Positions 1 to 9,159 of a stretch of 64,000 bases of DNA are shown here, piece after piece; the stretch's first letter is position 1; the number at the start of each line of letters is the position of its first letter. The DNA comes from BACL27 sp964203235 (GTDB lineage: Bacteria > Actinomycetota > Acidimicrobiia > Acidimicrobiales > Ilumatobacteraceae). The stretch lies in assembly GCA_964203235.1 (NCBI GenBank), contig CAXNLE010000002.1, positions 558,001-622,000 of the forward strand. Direction: 5' to 3'. The position numbers and the translations under genes are program-made. The notes under the pieces were generated by a model, which saw only the letters and a list, made by a program, of their open reading frames with translations, was not told the origin of the DNA and searched no databases.

Positions 1-318
1 AGCGTCATCATGGTCTAATTCTGCGCCACGAAGTAAATCTAAATCTTTAGCACCAATGATTATTTTCAAACCGTCAATTGTGCGCACCTCGTCGGTGAAC
101 GCTGCTTTAACAAACTCATCAAAAACTAAGTCGTAACGAAAATCTTCACCAGGTCCTGAGAGAATTTCCAGGCGCAAACCAAGTTTCTCGCGTTCAGTTT
201 CGGCATCGCGCAACTCTATTAAGCGTGCATGTGCGATCGGAGTGATCGTAATGAGATTGTCTTTCAACGTGTCTTTTACAGCCGGCGCAACGCCAGCGAG
301 AGGGCTTGATTGACTCAT
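1..318 (-). CDS. HesB/IscA-like Fe-S biogenesis protein (partial, cut by left edge)
   Basis: An open frame starts at ATG 318 on the minus strand and runs off the left edge with 106 residues visible. The segments GLRLEILSGPG, DFRYDL and the later IIGAKDLDLLRGAELD resemble the HesB/IscA fold, especially the N-terminal domain of NfuA-like proteins in actinobacteria. Such proteins carry or scaffold Fe-S clusters in the cytoplasm. Any C-terminal Cys-x-Cys or NifU domain would lie outside the window, so a plain A-type carrier and an NfuA fusion cannot be told apart. It is divergent from the thiamine operon. The family call rests on sequence resemblance only. Confidence 0.6.
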   Translation of the reverse strand, partial: MSQSSPLAGVAPAVKDTLKDNLITITPIAHARLIELRDAETEREKLGLRLEILSGPGEDFRYDLVFDEFVKAAFTDEVRTIDGLKIIIGAKDLDLLRGAELDHDDA

Positions 319-375
319 TAAATTCAAGGCTATCCGTGGGTAATGATTGCTAGTTGTTATAGTGAGGTTCAATAC

Positions 376-464
376 GCACGGGGAGTCCACTGGTTCGGTG
401 GGCTGAGAGGGTGGCCGCCGTCACCGACCCGCACACCTGATCTGGGTAATGCCAGCGGAGGAAG
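376..464 (+). promoter_or_regulatory. TPP riboswitch (THI element)
   Basis: The segment contains the conserved THI-box blocks GGGCTGAGAGG (400-410) and ACCTGATCTGGGTAATGCC (435-453), the ligand-binding core of thiamin-pyrophosphate riboswitches. The 3' end of the element runs straight into GGAGGA (457-462), the ribosome binding site of thiN, seven bases before ATG 470. No terminator hairpin with a U-tract is seen, so control is probably by hiding the ribosome binding site when TPP is bound. It heads thiN-thiB-thiP-thiQ. Confidence 0.95.
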
Positions 465-469
465 CGATC

Positions 470-1135
470 ATGGTCAACACATCTCTAATTTTTGCCGGAG
501 GTCTCTCGCCTAGCGACTCAACTCTGCATGCAGTTCGCAAAATTGAGCAAGTTGAGTTAGTGGTCGCTGCCGACTCCGGATTACACACCGCCCAAAAACT
601 TGGTCTTCGTGTTGATGCGATTATCGGCGACATGGATTCAGTGGATGCAAATGCGCTCGCCGAAGCTAAATCTCGGGGCACAAAAGTTATCCAACACGAC
701 CGTGATAAAAATTTTACTGACTTACATTCGGCACTTTTATTCGCCGCCGAATGTGGAACTAAAAGAATCGTTGTTGTCACTGCAGGCCATGGACGGCTTG
801 ATCACCAGCTCGGTGTAATTGCTGCGATGTTTGATCCACTGCTTCGGCAAACACAAGTTGAGGCAATTTGGGATAACGAAGAAATATTTGCACTGCAAGG
901 ACCGGCTAGTTGTGAATTCTCGGCAGAAGTCGAAGACATCGTTGGCTTGCAGGCTTTTAGCGCCACCGCTATGGGTGTCAGCACAACTGGATTGCGCTGG
1001 CAACTACTCAATGAGCAACTCGCAAACCACGAAACCCGAGGCGTTAGTAACGAGGCTACGCAAACTCGAGTCGCTATTTCGGTTCTAACGGGTCAACTTC
1101 TTATAATTCATCAAAAGAAAGAGAAAACAAAATGA
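470..1135 (+). CDS. thiN: Thiamine pyrophosphokinase
   Basis: Transfers pyrophosphate from ATP to thiamine, making thiamine pyrophosphate in the cytoplasm. The 221-residue product has the family motifs AADSG (33-37), GDMDS (53-57), NFTDLHSAL (81-89) and GHGRLDH (106-112). The start is set at ATG 470, preceded by GGAGGA; an in-frame ATG at 449 lies inside the riboswitch 3' helix and is an unlikely start. The stop overlaps the thiB start as ATGA (1132-1135), which suggests translational coupling. Being in one operon with a thiamine importer indicates salvage of external thiamine. Regulated by the TPP riboswitch just upstream. Confidence 0.93.
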   Translation: MVNTSLIFAGGLSPSDSTLHAVRKIEQVELVVAADSGLHTAQKLGLRVDAIIGDMDSVDANALAEAKSRGTKVIQHDRDKNFTDLHSALLFAAECGTKRIVVVTAGHGRLDHQLGVIAAMFDPLLRQTQVEAIWDNEEIFALQGPASCEFSAEVEDIVGLQAFSATAMGVSTTGLRWQLLNEQLANHETRGVSNEATQTRVAISVLTGQLLIIHQKKEKTK

Positions 1136-2253
1136 GCGTGTCAATCAACAAAAAATATTTCAAGAACCTAATTTTGGGCACAGTTCTACTCGCAGCGATT
1201 GCGAGCGCATGCGCCAAAGGCTCAACGAATACTGATTCATCAACTGACCAGACGCAAACGTCGTCGCAAAGCGAAAGTTCTGACCCAATCACGTTGACGC
1301 TTCTTGCGTATGACTCGTTCACACCATCCGAAAATATCTTTGATGACTTCACACTTGAGACTGGCATCAAAGTTGAAATCGCACTTGGTGGTGACGCGGG
1401 AGAATTAGTGACAAAGGCTTCACTCACCGCAGGCAATCCGCAAGGCGATGTGTTATGGGGAGTTGACAACACACTGTTGTCGAGAGCAATTGACGCAAAA
1501 ATATTTTCAGCATATAAAACAAAAAATATCAATGAACTTGACGAAACAGTTCGCAACTTAGTCACAGATGACGAAGTGTCGCCAGTTGATACTGGTGATG
1601 TGTGCATTAACTACGACGTCAAATGGTTTGCCGATCGTAAGATTGCACCACCATTGACTCTGCGTGCATTGACTTCGGCGAACTACGCAAATCTTCTCGT
1701 TGTACCGAGTCCAATTACATCGTCGCCAGGTTTAGCGTTCATGCTCGCGACTATCGCCGAATTTGGCGAAGATGGATGGGGCGAATACTGGCAGCAACTC
1801 AAACAAAACGGTTTATTAGTTGTAGACGGATGGAACGAGGCCTACTACACAGAATTCTCGGGCTCATCTGGCAAAGGAGACAGACCGATCGTTGTTAGTT
1901 ATGGATCCAGCCCTCCTGCAGAAATGATCTATGCAGATCCAAAACCTGACACGGCACCGACTGCAGTTGCCGCACTAACTTGTTACCGCCAAGTTGAATT
2001 CGCCGGAGTTCTGCGCGGGACAAAGCACGAGCGCGAGGCGCAACTATTAATTGATTACCTAACTGGAGTCAAATTTCAAGAGGATTTACCACTCACTCTG
2101 TTTGTCTACCCCGCTAATACAAACGCGAAGCTTCCGACAGAATTTCTCAAATATTCGTTACGCCCAGAATTGCCGCTGCAACTTGATCCAAAGTTGATTG
2201 CCGAACGACGAACGGCATGGCTCGATACATTCACGAATACGGTGTTGCGCTAA
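1132..2253 (+). CDS. thiB: Thiamine ABC transporter substrate-binding lipoprotein
   Basis: A 373-residue extracytoplasmic solute-binding protein. The N-terminus has a basic start, a hydrophobic stretch and a lipobox-like ASAC with Cys27, followed by a Ser/Thr-rich linker, so it is probably a lipoprotein modified by Lgt (a homologue is at 35371-36204). Body segments such as TLLAYDSFTPSENIFDDF and the later GDVCINYD fit the ThiB/TbpA group of iron/thiamine-type binding proteins. It overlaps thiN by four bases and precedes the matching permease and ATPase. Thiamine specificity is inferred from family resemblance plus the TPP riboswitch. Confidence 0.88.
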   Translation: MSVSINKKYFKNLILGTVLLAAIASACAKGSTNTDSSTDQTQTSSQSESSDPITLTLLAYDSFTPSENIFDDFTLETGIKVEIALGGDAGELVTKASLTAGNPQGDVLWGVDNTLLSRAIDAKIFSAYKTKNINELDETVRNLVTDDEVSPVDTGDVCINYDVKWFADRKIAPPLTLRALTSANYANLLVVPSPITSSPGLAFMLATIAEFGEDGWGEYWQQLKQNGLLVVDGWNEAYYTEFSGSSGKGDRPIVVSYGSSPPAEMIYADPKPDTAPTAVAALTCYRQVEFAGVLRGTKHEREAQLLIDYLTGVKFQEDLPLTLFVYPANTNAKLPTEFLKYSLRPELPLQLDPKLIAERRTAWLDTFTNTVLR

Positions 2254-2294
2254 CTATTGGCGATTGATTCTCGATTCTTGATGATTAATTACTG

Positions 2295-3857
2295 ATGATC
2301 ACTTCGTATCGATCAACAAGTAAATGGCTAGCAGTTTTACCAGTTGTGGCGATGCTGACGTTTGTTGTGGCGCCTACACTAAATATTTTTATAATCTCAC
2401 TTAACTTTGAGTCGTTTGCAATACTTACGGCGCAAACGACCCGAAGTGTGGTCTGGTTCACAATGTGGCAAGCAATAATCAGCACAATTCTGGTTCTTTT
2501 ATTCGCAATGCCAATTGCCGCTATGACTGCAAACTTCGATTTTTTTGGACGACGAGCACTAATTTCAGTTATCAGTGTTCCATTTATTTTGCCGACAGTT
2601 GTAGTCGGCGTAGCGTTTCTTGAGATTCTTCCAACGAGAATTCACCAAAGTGCATTCGCGATAATTATTGCTCACATATATTTCAATTTTGGGCTTGTAG
2701 TGCGAATTATCTCGAGTCGGTGGCAACAAATTAATCCACATTTAGATGATGTCGCTCGCACTCTTGGTGCTTCAAAAATACGACTCTTTGTAACAGTCAC
2801 TTTGCCCTTGCTTAAGAATTCATTACGATCAGCCGGCATTTTGGTGTTCTTGATGTGCTTTACCTCATACGGCGTCATTCGTATTTTGGGTGGCCCTGCT
2901 CGGTCAACAATTGAAACAGAGATTTATTTTCGGGCAATGCAACTCGGGGATGTCTCTGGGGCATTAGTTCTATCAATTTTGCAACTGGTCGTTGTCGGAG
3001 TTTTGATTTTATTGACTACACAATTCGGCACGACAAAATCAGCAGAACTTAGCCAGATGGTTTTTTCACGAATTCGTAAACCTCAAACCCCTGGTCAGAT
3101 AGTTCTTATTACGTCAGTTGCATCAATCAGCACCTTTGTCGTAGTTATGCCATTGGTCAGTGTCGTGCGCCGATCAATTTTGATTGGGCAGAAAATTAAC
3201 TTTTCGATTTGGCAGAGCATCTTTACAGACGAAGAAATTTCAAAGTCGTTGACGACTTCACTGAAATATGCTGTTTTTACAATTGTTGTCTCAACGACTA
3301 TTGGTTTGTTTGGCGCATGCTCAATTATCTATGGCTCCGCACGTTATAGATTTTTAAACTTACTAACGGCGTTGCCAGTCGTAGTCTCGGCGGTAACTCT
3401 CGGTCTTGGGCTAATCATTACGTTTGATGTCAACCCAATTGATTGGCGCGGAGCATGGCTTATGATGCCAATTGCCCACTGCTTAGTTGCAATCCCAATT
3501 GTGATGCGAATAATTTCACCAACAATTCGAGACCTGCCAAATGGATTGCGTGACGCTTCGCAGACATTGGGTGCAACCACTTGGCAAATGTGGCGAACAA
3601 TAGACTTACGAATAATCAAACCTGCTCTAATGTCAGCAGCAGCAGTCGCTTGCGCCGTTTCGCTAGGAGAGTTTGGTGCGAGCAGTTTTCTTGTGCGACG
3701 TAATAACGAAACTTTGCCACTGATGATTTCGCGACTACTGGGTCGTCCAGGTGAAATTATTCAGGCTCAGGCCTATGCAATCGCAACTTTGTTGATTGTT
3801 GCTTGCGTCGCGATTATTGGGCTGGTCGATCATCTCGGCACAGAGAAAAACAGATAA
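2295..3857 (+). CDS. thiP: Thiamine ABC transporter permease, fused two-domain type
   Basis: A 520-residue integral membrane protein with about twelve hydrophobic segments and two MetI-type permease halves. Each half has an EAA-like loop for ATPase docking: DDVARTLGASK near residue 155 and DASQTLGATT near residue 417. Fusion of both halves in one chain is typical of ThiP. It would form the membrane channel with ThiB outside and ThiQ inside. The gene lies 41 bases after thiB and 13 before thiQ in the riboswitch-controlled operon. Start ATG 2295 lies just before the first membrane segment; a second start nearby cannot be excluded. Confidence 0.88.
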   Translation: MITSYRSTSKWLAVLPVVAMLTFVVAPTLNIFIISLNFESFAILTAQTTRSVVWFTMWQAIISTILVLLFAMPIAAMTANFDFFGRRALISVISVPFILPTVVVGVAFLEILPTRIHQSAFAIIIAHIYFNFGLVVRIISSRWQQINPHLDDVARTLGASKIRLFVTVTLPLLKNSLRSAGILVFLMCFTSYGVIRILGGPARSTIETEIYFRAMQLGDVSGALVLSILQLVVVGVLILLTTQFGTTKSAELSQMVFSRIRKPQTPGQIVLITSVASISTFVVVMPLVSVVRRSILIGQKINFSIWQSIFTDEEISKSLTTSLKYAVFTIVVSTTIGLFGACSIIYGSARYRFLNLLTALPVVVSAVTLGLGLIITFDVNPIDWRGAWLMMPIAHCLVAIPIVMRIISPTIRDLPNGLRDASQTLGATTWQMWRTIDLRIIKPALMSAAAVACAVSLGEFGASSFLVRRNNETLPLMISRLLGRPGEIIQAQAYAIATLLIVACVAIIGLVDHLGTEKNR

Positions 3858-3870
3858 ACGAGATATCTAA

Positions 3871-4506
3871 ATGTTGGATTGTCGAAACCTTGTCGTGACT
3901 TACGAATTAACTCCGGTGCTGCAAAATCTTGCTCTATATATAGGTGCCGGTGAAATCGTCGCCTTGACTGGCCCAAGTGGTTCAGGCAAAACGACCTTGC
4001 TGCGATGCATCGCAGGTCTTGAAGTAGTTGACTCTGGCACGATTCTTTTGAGCAACGAAGAGATCACCGCCAAACCGGCACATTCGCGTCGAATCGGCTT
4101 GGTCTTTCAAGACAATCAGTTGTTTCCGCATTTGAATGTCGCTAAAAATATTTCTTATTCGTTAATGATTCAAGGCACTAAACAGAAATTAATGGATGAA
4201 AAAGTCGCAGAAGTTCTCGAACTCGTTGGGCTAACCCATCTATCTCAGCGCGAAGTATTTAAACTTTCGGGCGGTGAGGCAAAACGTATTGCAGTCGCCC
4301 GAGCACTAGTGGCACAACCTAAAGTTTTGCTACTCGACGAACCACTCAGTGGCCTTGACAAAGAGTTACACGCGCGACTACTCGACGATCTTGGCACTTT
4401 GCTTCGGCTACGTGGCACGACAACGCTGCATGTAACTCACGACCAAAATGAGGCAAACGCAATAGCTGACCGTGTTTTAGATATTCGCAATCTGATGCTG
4501 CACTGA
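3871..4506 (+). CDS. thiQ: Thiamine ABC transporter ATP-binding protein
   Basis: A 211-residue ABC ATPase that powers thiamine uptake on the inner face of the membrane. Visible motifs are Walker A GPSGSGKT, Q-loop VFQDNQLFPH, signature LSGGEAKR, Walker B VLLLDEPLSGLD and the switch His in HVTHDQ. The length is short for an importer ATPase and lacks the C-terminal regulatory domain of MalK-type proteins, as expected for ThiQ. It is the last gene of the operon; the next gene, an acetyltransferase, starts 22 bases later and could be read through. Confidence 0.9.
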   Translation: MLDCRNLVVTYELTPVLQNLALYIGAGEIVALTGPSGSGKTTLLRCIAGLEVVDSGTILLSNEEITAKPAHSRRIGLVFQDNQLFPHLNVAKNISYSLMIQGTKQKLMDEKVAEVLELVGLTHLSQREVFKLSGGEAKRIAVARALVAQPKVLLLDEPLSGLDKELHARLLDDLGTLLRLRGTTTLHVTHDQNEANAIADRVLDIRNLMLH

Positions 4507-4528
4507 ACTGGCAGTAATATCTCGCATA

Positions 4529-4990
4529 ATGTCAAATACTAAATTTGAAGTTGTTGAACTACAGACTTCGGAAACCTACGCACTACGTACGGCGGTCTTG
4601 CGCGATAACACGCCAACTAGTGACCCCAAATATGTGGAAGATTCGAATCCAGGAACAGTTCATCTAGGCATTTTTGATCCGTATGAAAATCTGATCGGCA
4701 CATCAACTTGGGTTATTAACCCTTGGCCAGAAGACAGCACAGCCCAAGCAATTCAACTTCGGGGTATGGCAGTAGCCAAAAGCCGACAGAGTGCGGGACT
4801 GGGCGCAATGTTGTTAACTGCTGGCGTTATTCACGCCGAAAAACTTGAGGCTAAATATATTTGGGCCAAAGCCCGCGATTCTGCTCTTAACTTCTATCTA
4901 CGACACGAGTTTTCAGTTGTTGGTGACGGGTTCACTGAAGGCACTACTCAGATGCCACACCATTTAGTTGTCCGCAAAATCAATTTCTAG
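4529..4990 (+). CDS. GNAT-family N-acetyltransferase
   Basis: A 153-residue protein with the GNAT fold pattern: the acetyl-CoA binding motif A is seen in RGMAVAKSRQSAGLGAML, where R/Q-x-x-G-x-G/A is kept as RQSAGLGA, followed by the usual helix, a strand (AKYIWAKARD) and NFYLRHEF. It should move an acetyl group from acetyl-CoA to an amine, but the substrate cannot be read from sequence. It follows thiQ by 22 bases and may be in the same transcript. Its stop overlaps by four bases the stop of the convergent copper gene. Confidence 0.8.
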   Translation: MSNTKFEVVELQTSETYALRTAVLRDNTPTSDPKYVEDSNPGTVHLGIFDPYENLIGTSTWVINPWPEDSTAQAIQLRGMAVAKSRQSAGLGAMLLTAGVIHAEKLEAKYIWAKARDSALNFYLRHEFSVVGDGFTEGTTQMPHHLVVRKINF

Positions 4991-6624
4991 TTTTTGATTT
5001 TTACAATTTGGCTGAAGCGCAGTGTTCTATTAGTTGCGGGCTTGACAATTAATTCGAGCAACCATTCACCATCACGCGGCACTTGTAAATTCGCTTGAAA
5101 GTGATTCACGCCAATGGCTTTCATTCCAATTGGTATCGGCGGGATCTCACCACTTACGAGCGAGATTCGTGCCGTCATTGATTCAATCGGCTCAAGGGTT
5201 CCGCCTGGCGGCGAGAACACAACATGCATCTCAGCATTTCCAACACGTGCTGGAGTGATTGTGATATCTGCAATGAAATTTGATTGAACCAGGGTTGCCG
5301 TAAAAGGCGTAGCAGTGTTGACGCTAAGTGGTGGAACAGAAACAAGTACTGCTGTTACTGCGAGCACAACTAAGCCAATAACACTTTCTACAACAATCGT
5401 CTTTGAGAACTTAATCTTTTTTAAATCTTCACTATCAACTTTTTTGTCCTTAAATATTTGGCGTGCCTTAGTGCCAGCAGCAATTGCCACCACAACAACA
5501 AGAACTTTGATACTAAGAACTGTGCCATAAGTTGTTGAAAATAGATTTTGAAACCCTTCCATCATTCGCCAGGCTTGAGCAACTCCAGTAGCAACCATGA
5601 TCGGCATCGCAATAGTTGCATTAAACGAGAACCATGCAATTACTTTTGGTGACTCGCTTTGCCACTTTCGACCTAATAAAACAATTGTTACTAATCCACC
5701 CATCCAAACTGCGACACTTAGAAAGTGAACGATGTCAGTACCAATACTTAGAGATGAAAACTGTCGCATCCCCGGGTGACCTGGAATTGAAAATGTTGCA
5801 AACAACACAACGCTCAAGATTGTTGTTGCCATTCGCCAAATCGGTTTTTGATGCAAATCGCGCTTCCAAATAATCAGCAAGAATAAAAGCAGAATTACGG
5901 CACGAATGATTAACCAAGTACCAAGTCGTGTCTCTAGAACTTGCCTCACCGACGTAACTGAAACAGAATCTGAAAGCGAACTGCCTAATGCGTATGGTGC
6001 TTGCATTACTAGAACTATTGCTGAACCGACTACTGCTACGAACCAAGATGCTTTAATGACATTTTCAATTCGAGACTGACCAATGATTCGAGTCGCAAGC
6101 AACATCGATCCAATCAGCACCATTACACCCAAGAAACTCAACCAACGCGCAAAACCCATAACTACTTTTACGAAGTTAGACGCCGAACTATTAGATAAAA
6201 CTTCGATGCCGAGCGCCGCGAGATTTTTGCCTCGAGCCCCAATTTGAAACCCAAATGCACCTTGCACTGGATGACTATCCACAGATATAACTCTCCAGAC
6301 GACTAAATAACTTCCAGGCTCAAGAGTGGGCACACCGACACGCACAGTTTTGGCATCCACAACACCATCCGTAAGTCCATAATTCGGCGTAGACAAGGTG
6401 ATCAACTTTGAATTTGCATCAAATAATCTGATACTGCCAAACGAGATCTCAACTTGCTCGGCAAATTTCAAGATGATTTCTTCTGGTGACTGTTCAAGAA
6501 CAGACGAGGCGGCTGGTTCACTTGACTTCAACCCCGCATGAGCCTCGACAGGGTTTGCAGATCCAACGACACCGGCACCACAGACAAGCGCGACTATAAA
6601 ACCAAATCTAAGAAAATTCCTCAC
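4987..6624 (-). CDS. CopC-CopD fusion, copper resistance/uptake protein
   Basis: A 545-residue membrane protein. A signal peptide precedes EAHAGL; cleavage after Ala28 would leave His29 at the N-terminus, a copper ligand in CopC proteins. Residues about 29-130 form the CopC domain (SEPAASSVL, later DSHPVQGAFGF with a second His). Residues about 150-435 hold eight hydrophobic segments of the CopD domain, with HFLSVAVWMGG. The last 100 residues (about 445-545) resemble an extracytoplasmic YtkA-like beta domain. The arrangement matches YcnJ-type copper import proteins. It shares four bases with the upstream mycothiol-type gene, suggesting one transcript. Confidence 0.85.
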   Translation of the reverse strand: MRNFLRFGFIVALVCGAGVVGSANPVEAHAGLKSSEPAASSVLEQSPEEIILKFAEQVEISFGSIRLFDANSKLITLSTPNYGLTDGVVDAKTVRVGVPTLEPGSYLVVWRVISVDSHPVQGAFGFQIGARGKNLAALGIEVLSNSSASNFVKVVMGFARWLSFLGVMVLIGSMLLATRIIGQSRIENVIKASWFVAVVGSAIVLVMQAPYALGSSLSDSVSVTSVRQVLETRLGTWLIIRAVILLLFLLIIWKRDLHQKPIWRMATTILSVVLFATFSIPGHPGMRQFSSLSIGTDIVHFLSVAVWMGGLVTIVLLGRKWQSESPKVIAWFSFNATIAMPIMVATGVAQAWRMMEGFQNLFSTTYGTVLSIKVLVVVVAIAAGTKARQIFKDKKVDSEDLKKIKFSKTIVVESVIGLVVLAVTAVLVSVPPLSVNTATPFTATLVQSNFIADITITPARVGNAEMHVVFSPPGGTLEPIESMTARISLVSGEIPPIPIGMKAIGVNHFQANLQVPRDGEWLLELIVKPATNRTLRFSQIVKIKN

Positions 6625-7292
6625 AACGGTTCGGGCTTGGCAAGACCATCGACTTCAATGCGACCCATCAACCACGCCAAACGCTGCGACGGCGATAATT
6701 TCTTGGCGGTTTCAGGCAAGTCCGTCATACCCATTGGCTTGCGACTGCGCCACAACATAATTTGTTGATCTAATTCAAGTCGCACGTATAACGAAGTCAG
6801 GTCGTCGTAGTTAAGCCCGATATTTAGATCAGCGTGATGAAGTTCAACTTCACGCCATCGCATAAAAACGATTGATGACATCTCAAGCACATTTCCATTT
6901 AAACCACGTCCTTGACCAAACCAGACTTTTTCATTCGCGCTCGCCCATGCGGCTTCTAAACTATAAATACTGACTCGTAAGTCAATAACTAATTGATTTG
7001 CATTTCTTGATGACCCAGACTCGATATCCGCATTTCGTTTTTCAATACTCGGGTATTGCTTGCCTATTTCACCGCGCACGGCACTCTGCAATAAATGCAC
7101 ATGACTATCGGCATTGCGCGCTAGGTGCGTCAAGATATGGCCACGCGACCAATTTGGCAATAACGAGTCTTGTCGACACTGTGCGTCAGTTAAATTTTCT
7201 AGTGCTGCCAGCAGTCTTTGATGCGCTGATGCACAACCAACGACGTGTTCGTTCAGCAAGTTTGCGACTTTTCGTTGATCAGATTCAGACAT
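6621..7292 (-). CDS. Maleylpyruvate isomerase family mycothiol-dependent enzyme (DinB-like)
   Basis: A 223-residue protein with the actinobacterial signature WSRGHILTHLARNADSH near residues 48-64 and WREVELHHADL near 145-155, where His and Glu residues would form the metal site of the DinB-like four-helix bundle. Characterised members are mycothiol-dependent maleylpyruvate isomerases, but most relatives have unknown thiol-transfer roles. Presence of the family suggests the host makes mycothiol. The stop overlaps the CopC-CopD start by four bases, and the gene starts 10 bases downstream of btuD on the same strand, so it may be read from the B12 uptake operon. The exact substrate is unknown. 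Confidence 0.8.
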   Translation of the reverse strand: MSESDQRKVANLLNEHVVGCASAHQRLLAALENLTDAQCRQDSLLPNWSRGHILTHLARNADSHVHLLQSAVRGEIGKQYPSIEKRNADIESGSSRNANQLVIDLRVSIYSLEAAWASANEKVWFGQGRGLNGNVLEMSSIVFMRWREVELHHADLNIGLNYDDLTSLYVRLELDQQIMLWRSRKPMGMTDLPETAKKLSPSQRLAWLMGRIEVDGLAKPEPL

Positions 7293-7302
7293 CTGCTACA
7301 AA

Positions 7303-8085
7303 CTAGTTGCTGATTGACCTCTGTGGAATTACCACAACAGTGCCGTCTGGCTCGTGGTGAACCCGAGCCGAAACACCGTAGAACTCGGCGAGAATTTCTG
7401 AACGCAACACACTTTGTGCGCTACCCGAAGCAACGCAAACTCCCTGATGCATCAACACCAGACGATCTGCATACAAACCTGCCAATGTCAAGTCGTGCAT
7501 CGCCGAAACGACCGTCAAGCCATTCTCACGGCGCAAAGTATCGACCAATTCAAGTGCATGTTGTTGGTGGCCAATATCTAGTGCTGCGGTTGGCTCATCA
7601 AGTAACAACACTGGTGCCTCTTGAGCCAAGGCTCGAGCGATTACTAATCGTTGACGCTCACCGCCAGAAAGCGTGCCAACCAAACGGTATGAGAATCGAG
7701 TTAGATCTAATCGCGTCAGGACTTTTTCAATCACAAGTTTGTCATGCGCCGATTCGGAGGCGAAATGCTTGATATACGGGTTGCGTCCGAGTAAAACGTA
7801 TTCGTAGACGGACATGTCTTCTGGCATTAACGGTGTTTGCGGCACATAAGCAATGTGTTGTGCACGCCACCGTGCCGAAGTTGTCGGAATTTCTTTTTGA
7901 TCAATTGCAACCGAGCCAGAATATTTAACAAGACCAGCCGCGGCACGTAGCACCGAAGACTTGCCAGCGCCATTAGGGCCGATTAAACACAACCATTCAC
8001 CCGAATGCAAAATGTTGTTGAAACTATTTACTGCGCAAACTCCGTCATAAGAGATAGTCAGTTCGCAAAACCCGAGCGTACTCAT
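7303..8085 (-). CDS. btuD: Cobalamin/iron-siderophore type ABC transporter ATP-binding protein
   Basis: A 260-residue FecE/BtuD-type ATPase with Walker A GPNGAGKS, Q-loop YVPQTPLMPEDMSVYEYVLLG, signature LSGGERQR, Walker B VLLLDEPTAALD and His in SAMHDLTLA. It energises transport through the BtuC-like permease whose stop it overlaps by four bases. Sequence alone does not separate B12 from siderophore or heme importers; the cobalamin riboswitch at the head of the operon and the divergent cob genes point to corrinoids. Confidence 0.88.
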   Translation of the reverse strand: MSTLGFCELTISYDGVCAVNSFNNILHSGEWLCLIGPNGAGKSSVLRAAAGLVKYSGSVAIDQKEIPTTSARWRAQHIAYVPQTPLMPEDMSVYEYVLLGRNPYIKHFASESAHDKLVIEKVLTRLDLTRFSYRLVGTLSGGERQRLVIARALAQEAPVLLLDEPTAALDIGHQQHALELVDTLRRENGLTVVSAMHDLTLAGLYADRLVLMHQGVCVASGSAQSVLRSEILAEFYGVSARVHHEPDGTVVVIPQRSISN

Positions 8086-9149
8086 GACAAATTCTTTCTA
8101 GTGCGAAGCAAAATCAAGAAAAATGGTGCACCGAAGAAGGCAGTGACTACACCGATCGGTGTTTCGGCTGGATCAGCCAATACACGACTTGGGATGTCTG
8201 CCGCCACAAGAAACGCTGCACCTAGTAAAACGCTGAGCGGTAAAACTCTTCGATAACTAGAACCTGCAATTAAACGAACAGCGTGCGGAACAATGATTCC
8301 TACGAAACCAATCAGTCCACTTACGGCAACAACTGATGCCGTGCCAAGTGTTGCAGCCAAAACAATCGTTAAGCGAACGCGGCGGATATTTGTGCCTAAC
8401 GCGGTTGCCTCATCATCACCGACGCGCAACACATCTAAAAGTCGACGATGTAAGAGCAGCACAACGGTACTAATTACGACATACGGCAAGACCAGTCGCA
8501 CATCACCCCAAGTAGCGCTTGACAGCCGACCGAGCACCCACGAAAAAACTTGTCTGATTACATCGTTGTTGCGTTGCAAAATAAATGTTTGTATTGCCGT
8601 AGCCAGTGATGTGACGGCAACACCAGCAAGAACCAGCATCACTGTTGACCGTGTGCGACCGAACGAAGTTCCGACTGTATATGTGATAAACACTGCGACT
8701 AGCGCTCCACAAAATGCCGCTAACGGCAGCGGATCAATCAACCATGTTGGCGACTGAGTTCCACGAGAAGCAAAAACCAATGTCGCTCCGAGACCGGCAC
8801 CAGAAGCAACACCCAATAAATATGGATCAACTAGTGGATTACGAAATACGCCTTGGTAACTCGCTCCCGAAACCGACAAAGTTGCTCCGACAATTGCGGC
8901 AAGCACAACTCGTGGCGCTCGAATCATCCAAACGATATTCCAGTCGGCTTTGCTAACTCCACTATTTATAGAAATAAGCGGAAGTTGATTGATCAACTCA
9001 AGTGGAATTCGCCACCAAGTTGGCCCAGCAGGACCAATCATCACACCCAACAACATTGCGCAAACCACCAATAGTCCACTCAAAGAAAACCACAACACTG
9101 AGTGGTCTCGTCCTTGAGTGGACATTTGGGAAGTTTGTGTCACTAACAC
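8082..9149 (-). CDS. btuC: Cobalamin ABC transporter permease (FecCD family)
   Basis: A 355-residue integral membrane protein with about ten hydrophobic segments. Family motifs are RAPRVVLAAIVGATLSVSGA near residue 75, NPLVDPYLLGVASGAGLG near 105-122 and GFVGIIVPHAVRLIAG near 280, the loop that contacts the ATPase. It would form a homodimeric channel. It overlaps btuD by four bases and follows btuF by 10, so the three are surely one operon. Specificity for cobalamin is inferred from the riboswitch. Confidence 0.9.
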   Translation of the reverse strand: MLVTQTSQMSTQGRDHSVLWFSLSGLLVVCAMLLGVMIGPAGPTWWRIPLELINQLPLISINSGVSKADWNIVWMIRAPRVVLAAIVGATLSVSGASYQGVFRNPLVDPYLLGVASGAGLGATLVFASRGTQSPTWLIDPLPLAAFCGALVAVFITYTVGTSFGRTRSTVMLVLAGVAVTSLATAIQTFILQRNNDVIRQVFSWVLGRLSSATWGDVRLVLPYVVISTVVLLLHRRLLDVLRVGDDEATALGTNIRRVRLTIVLAATLGTASVVAVSGLIGFVGIIVPHAVRLIAGSSYRRVLPLSVLLGAAFLVAADIPSRVLADPAETPIGVVTAFFGAPFFLILLRTRKNLS

Positions 9150-9159
9150 CTAAAAAGTT

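Noticed and set aside
449..469. Upstream in-frame ATG for thiN
   Set aside because: It lies in the conserved GGGTAATGCC block of the riboswitch and has no ribosome binding site; ATG 470 has GGAGGA at good spacing.
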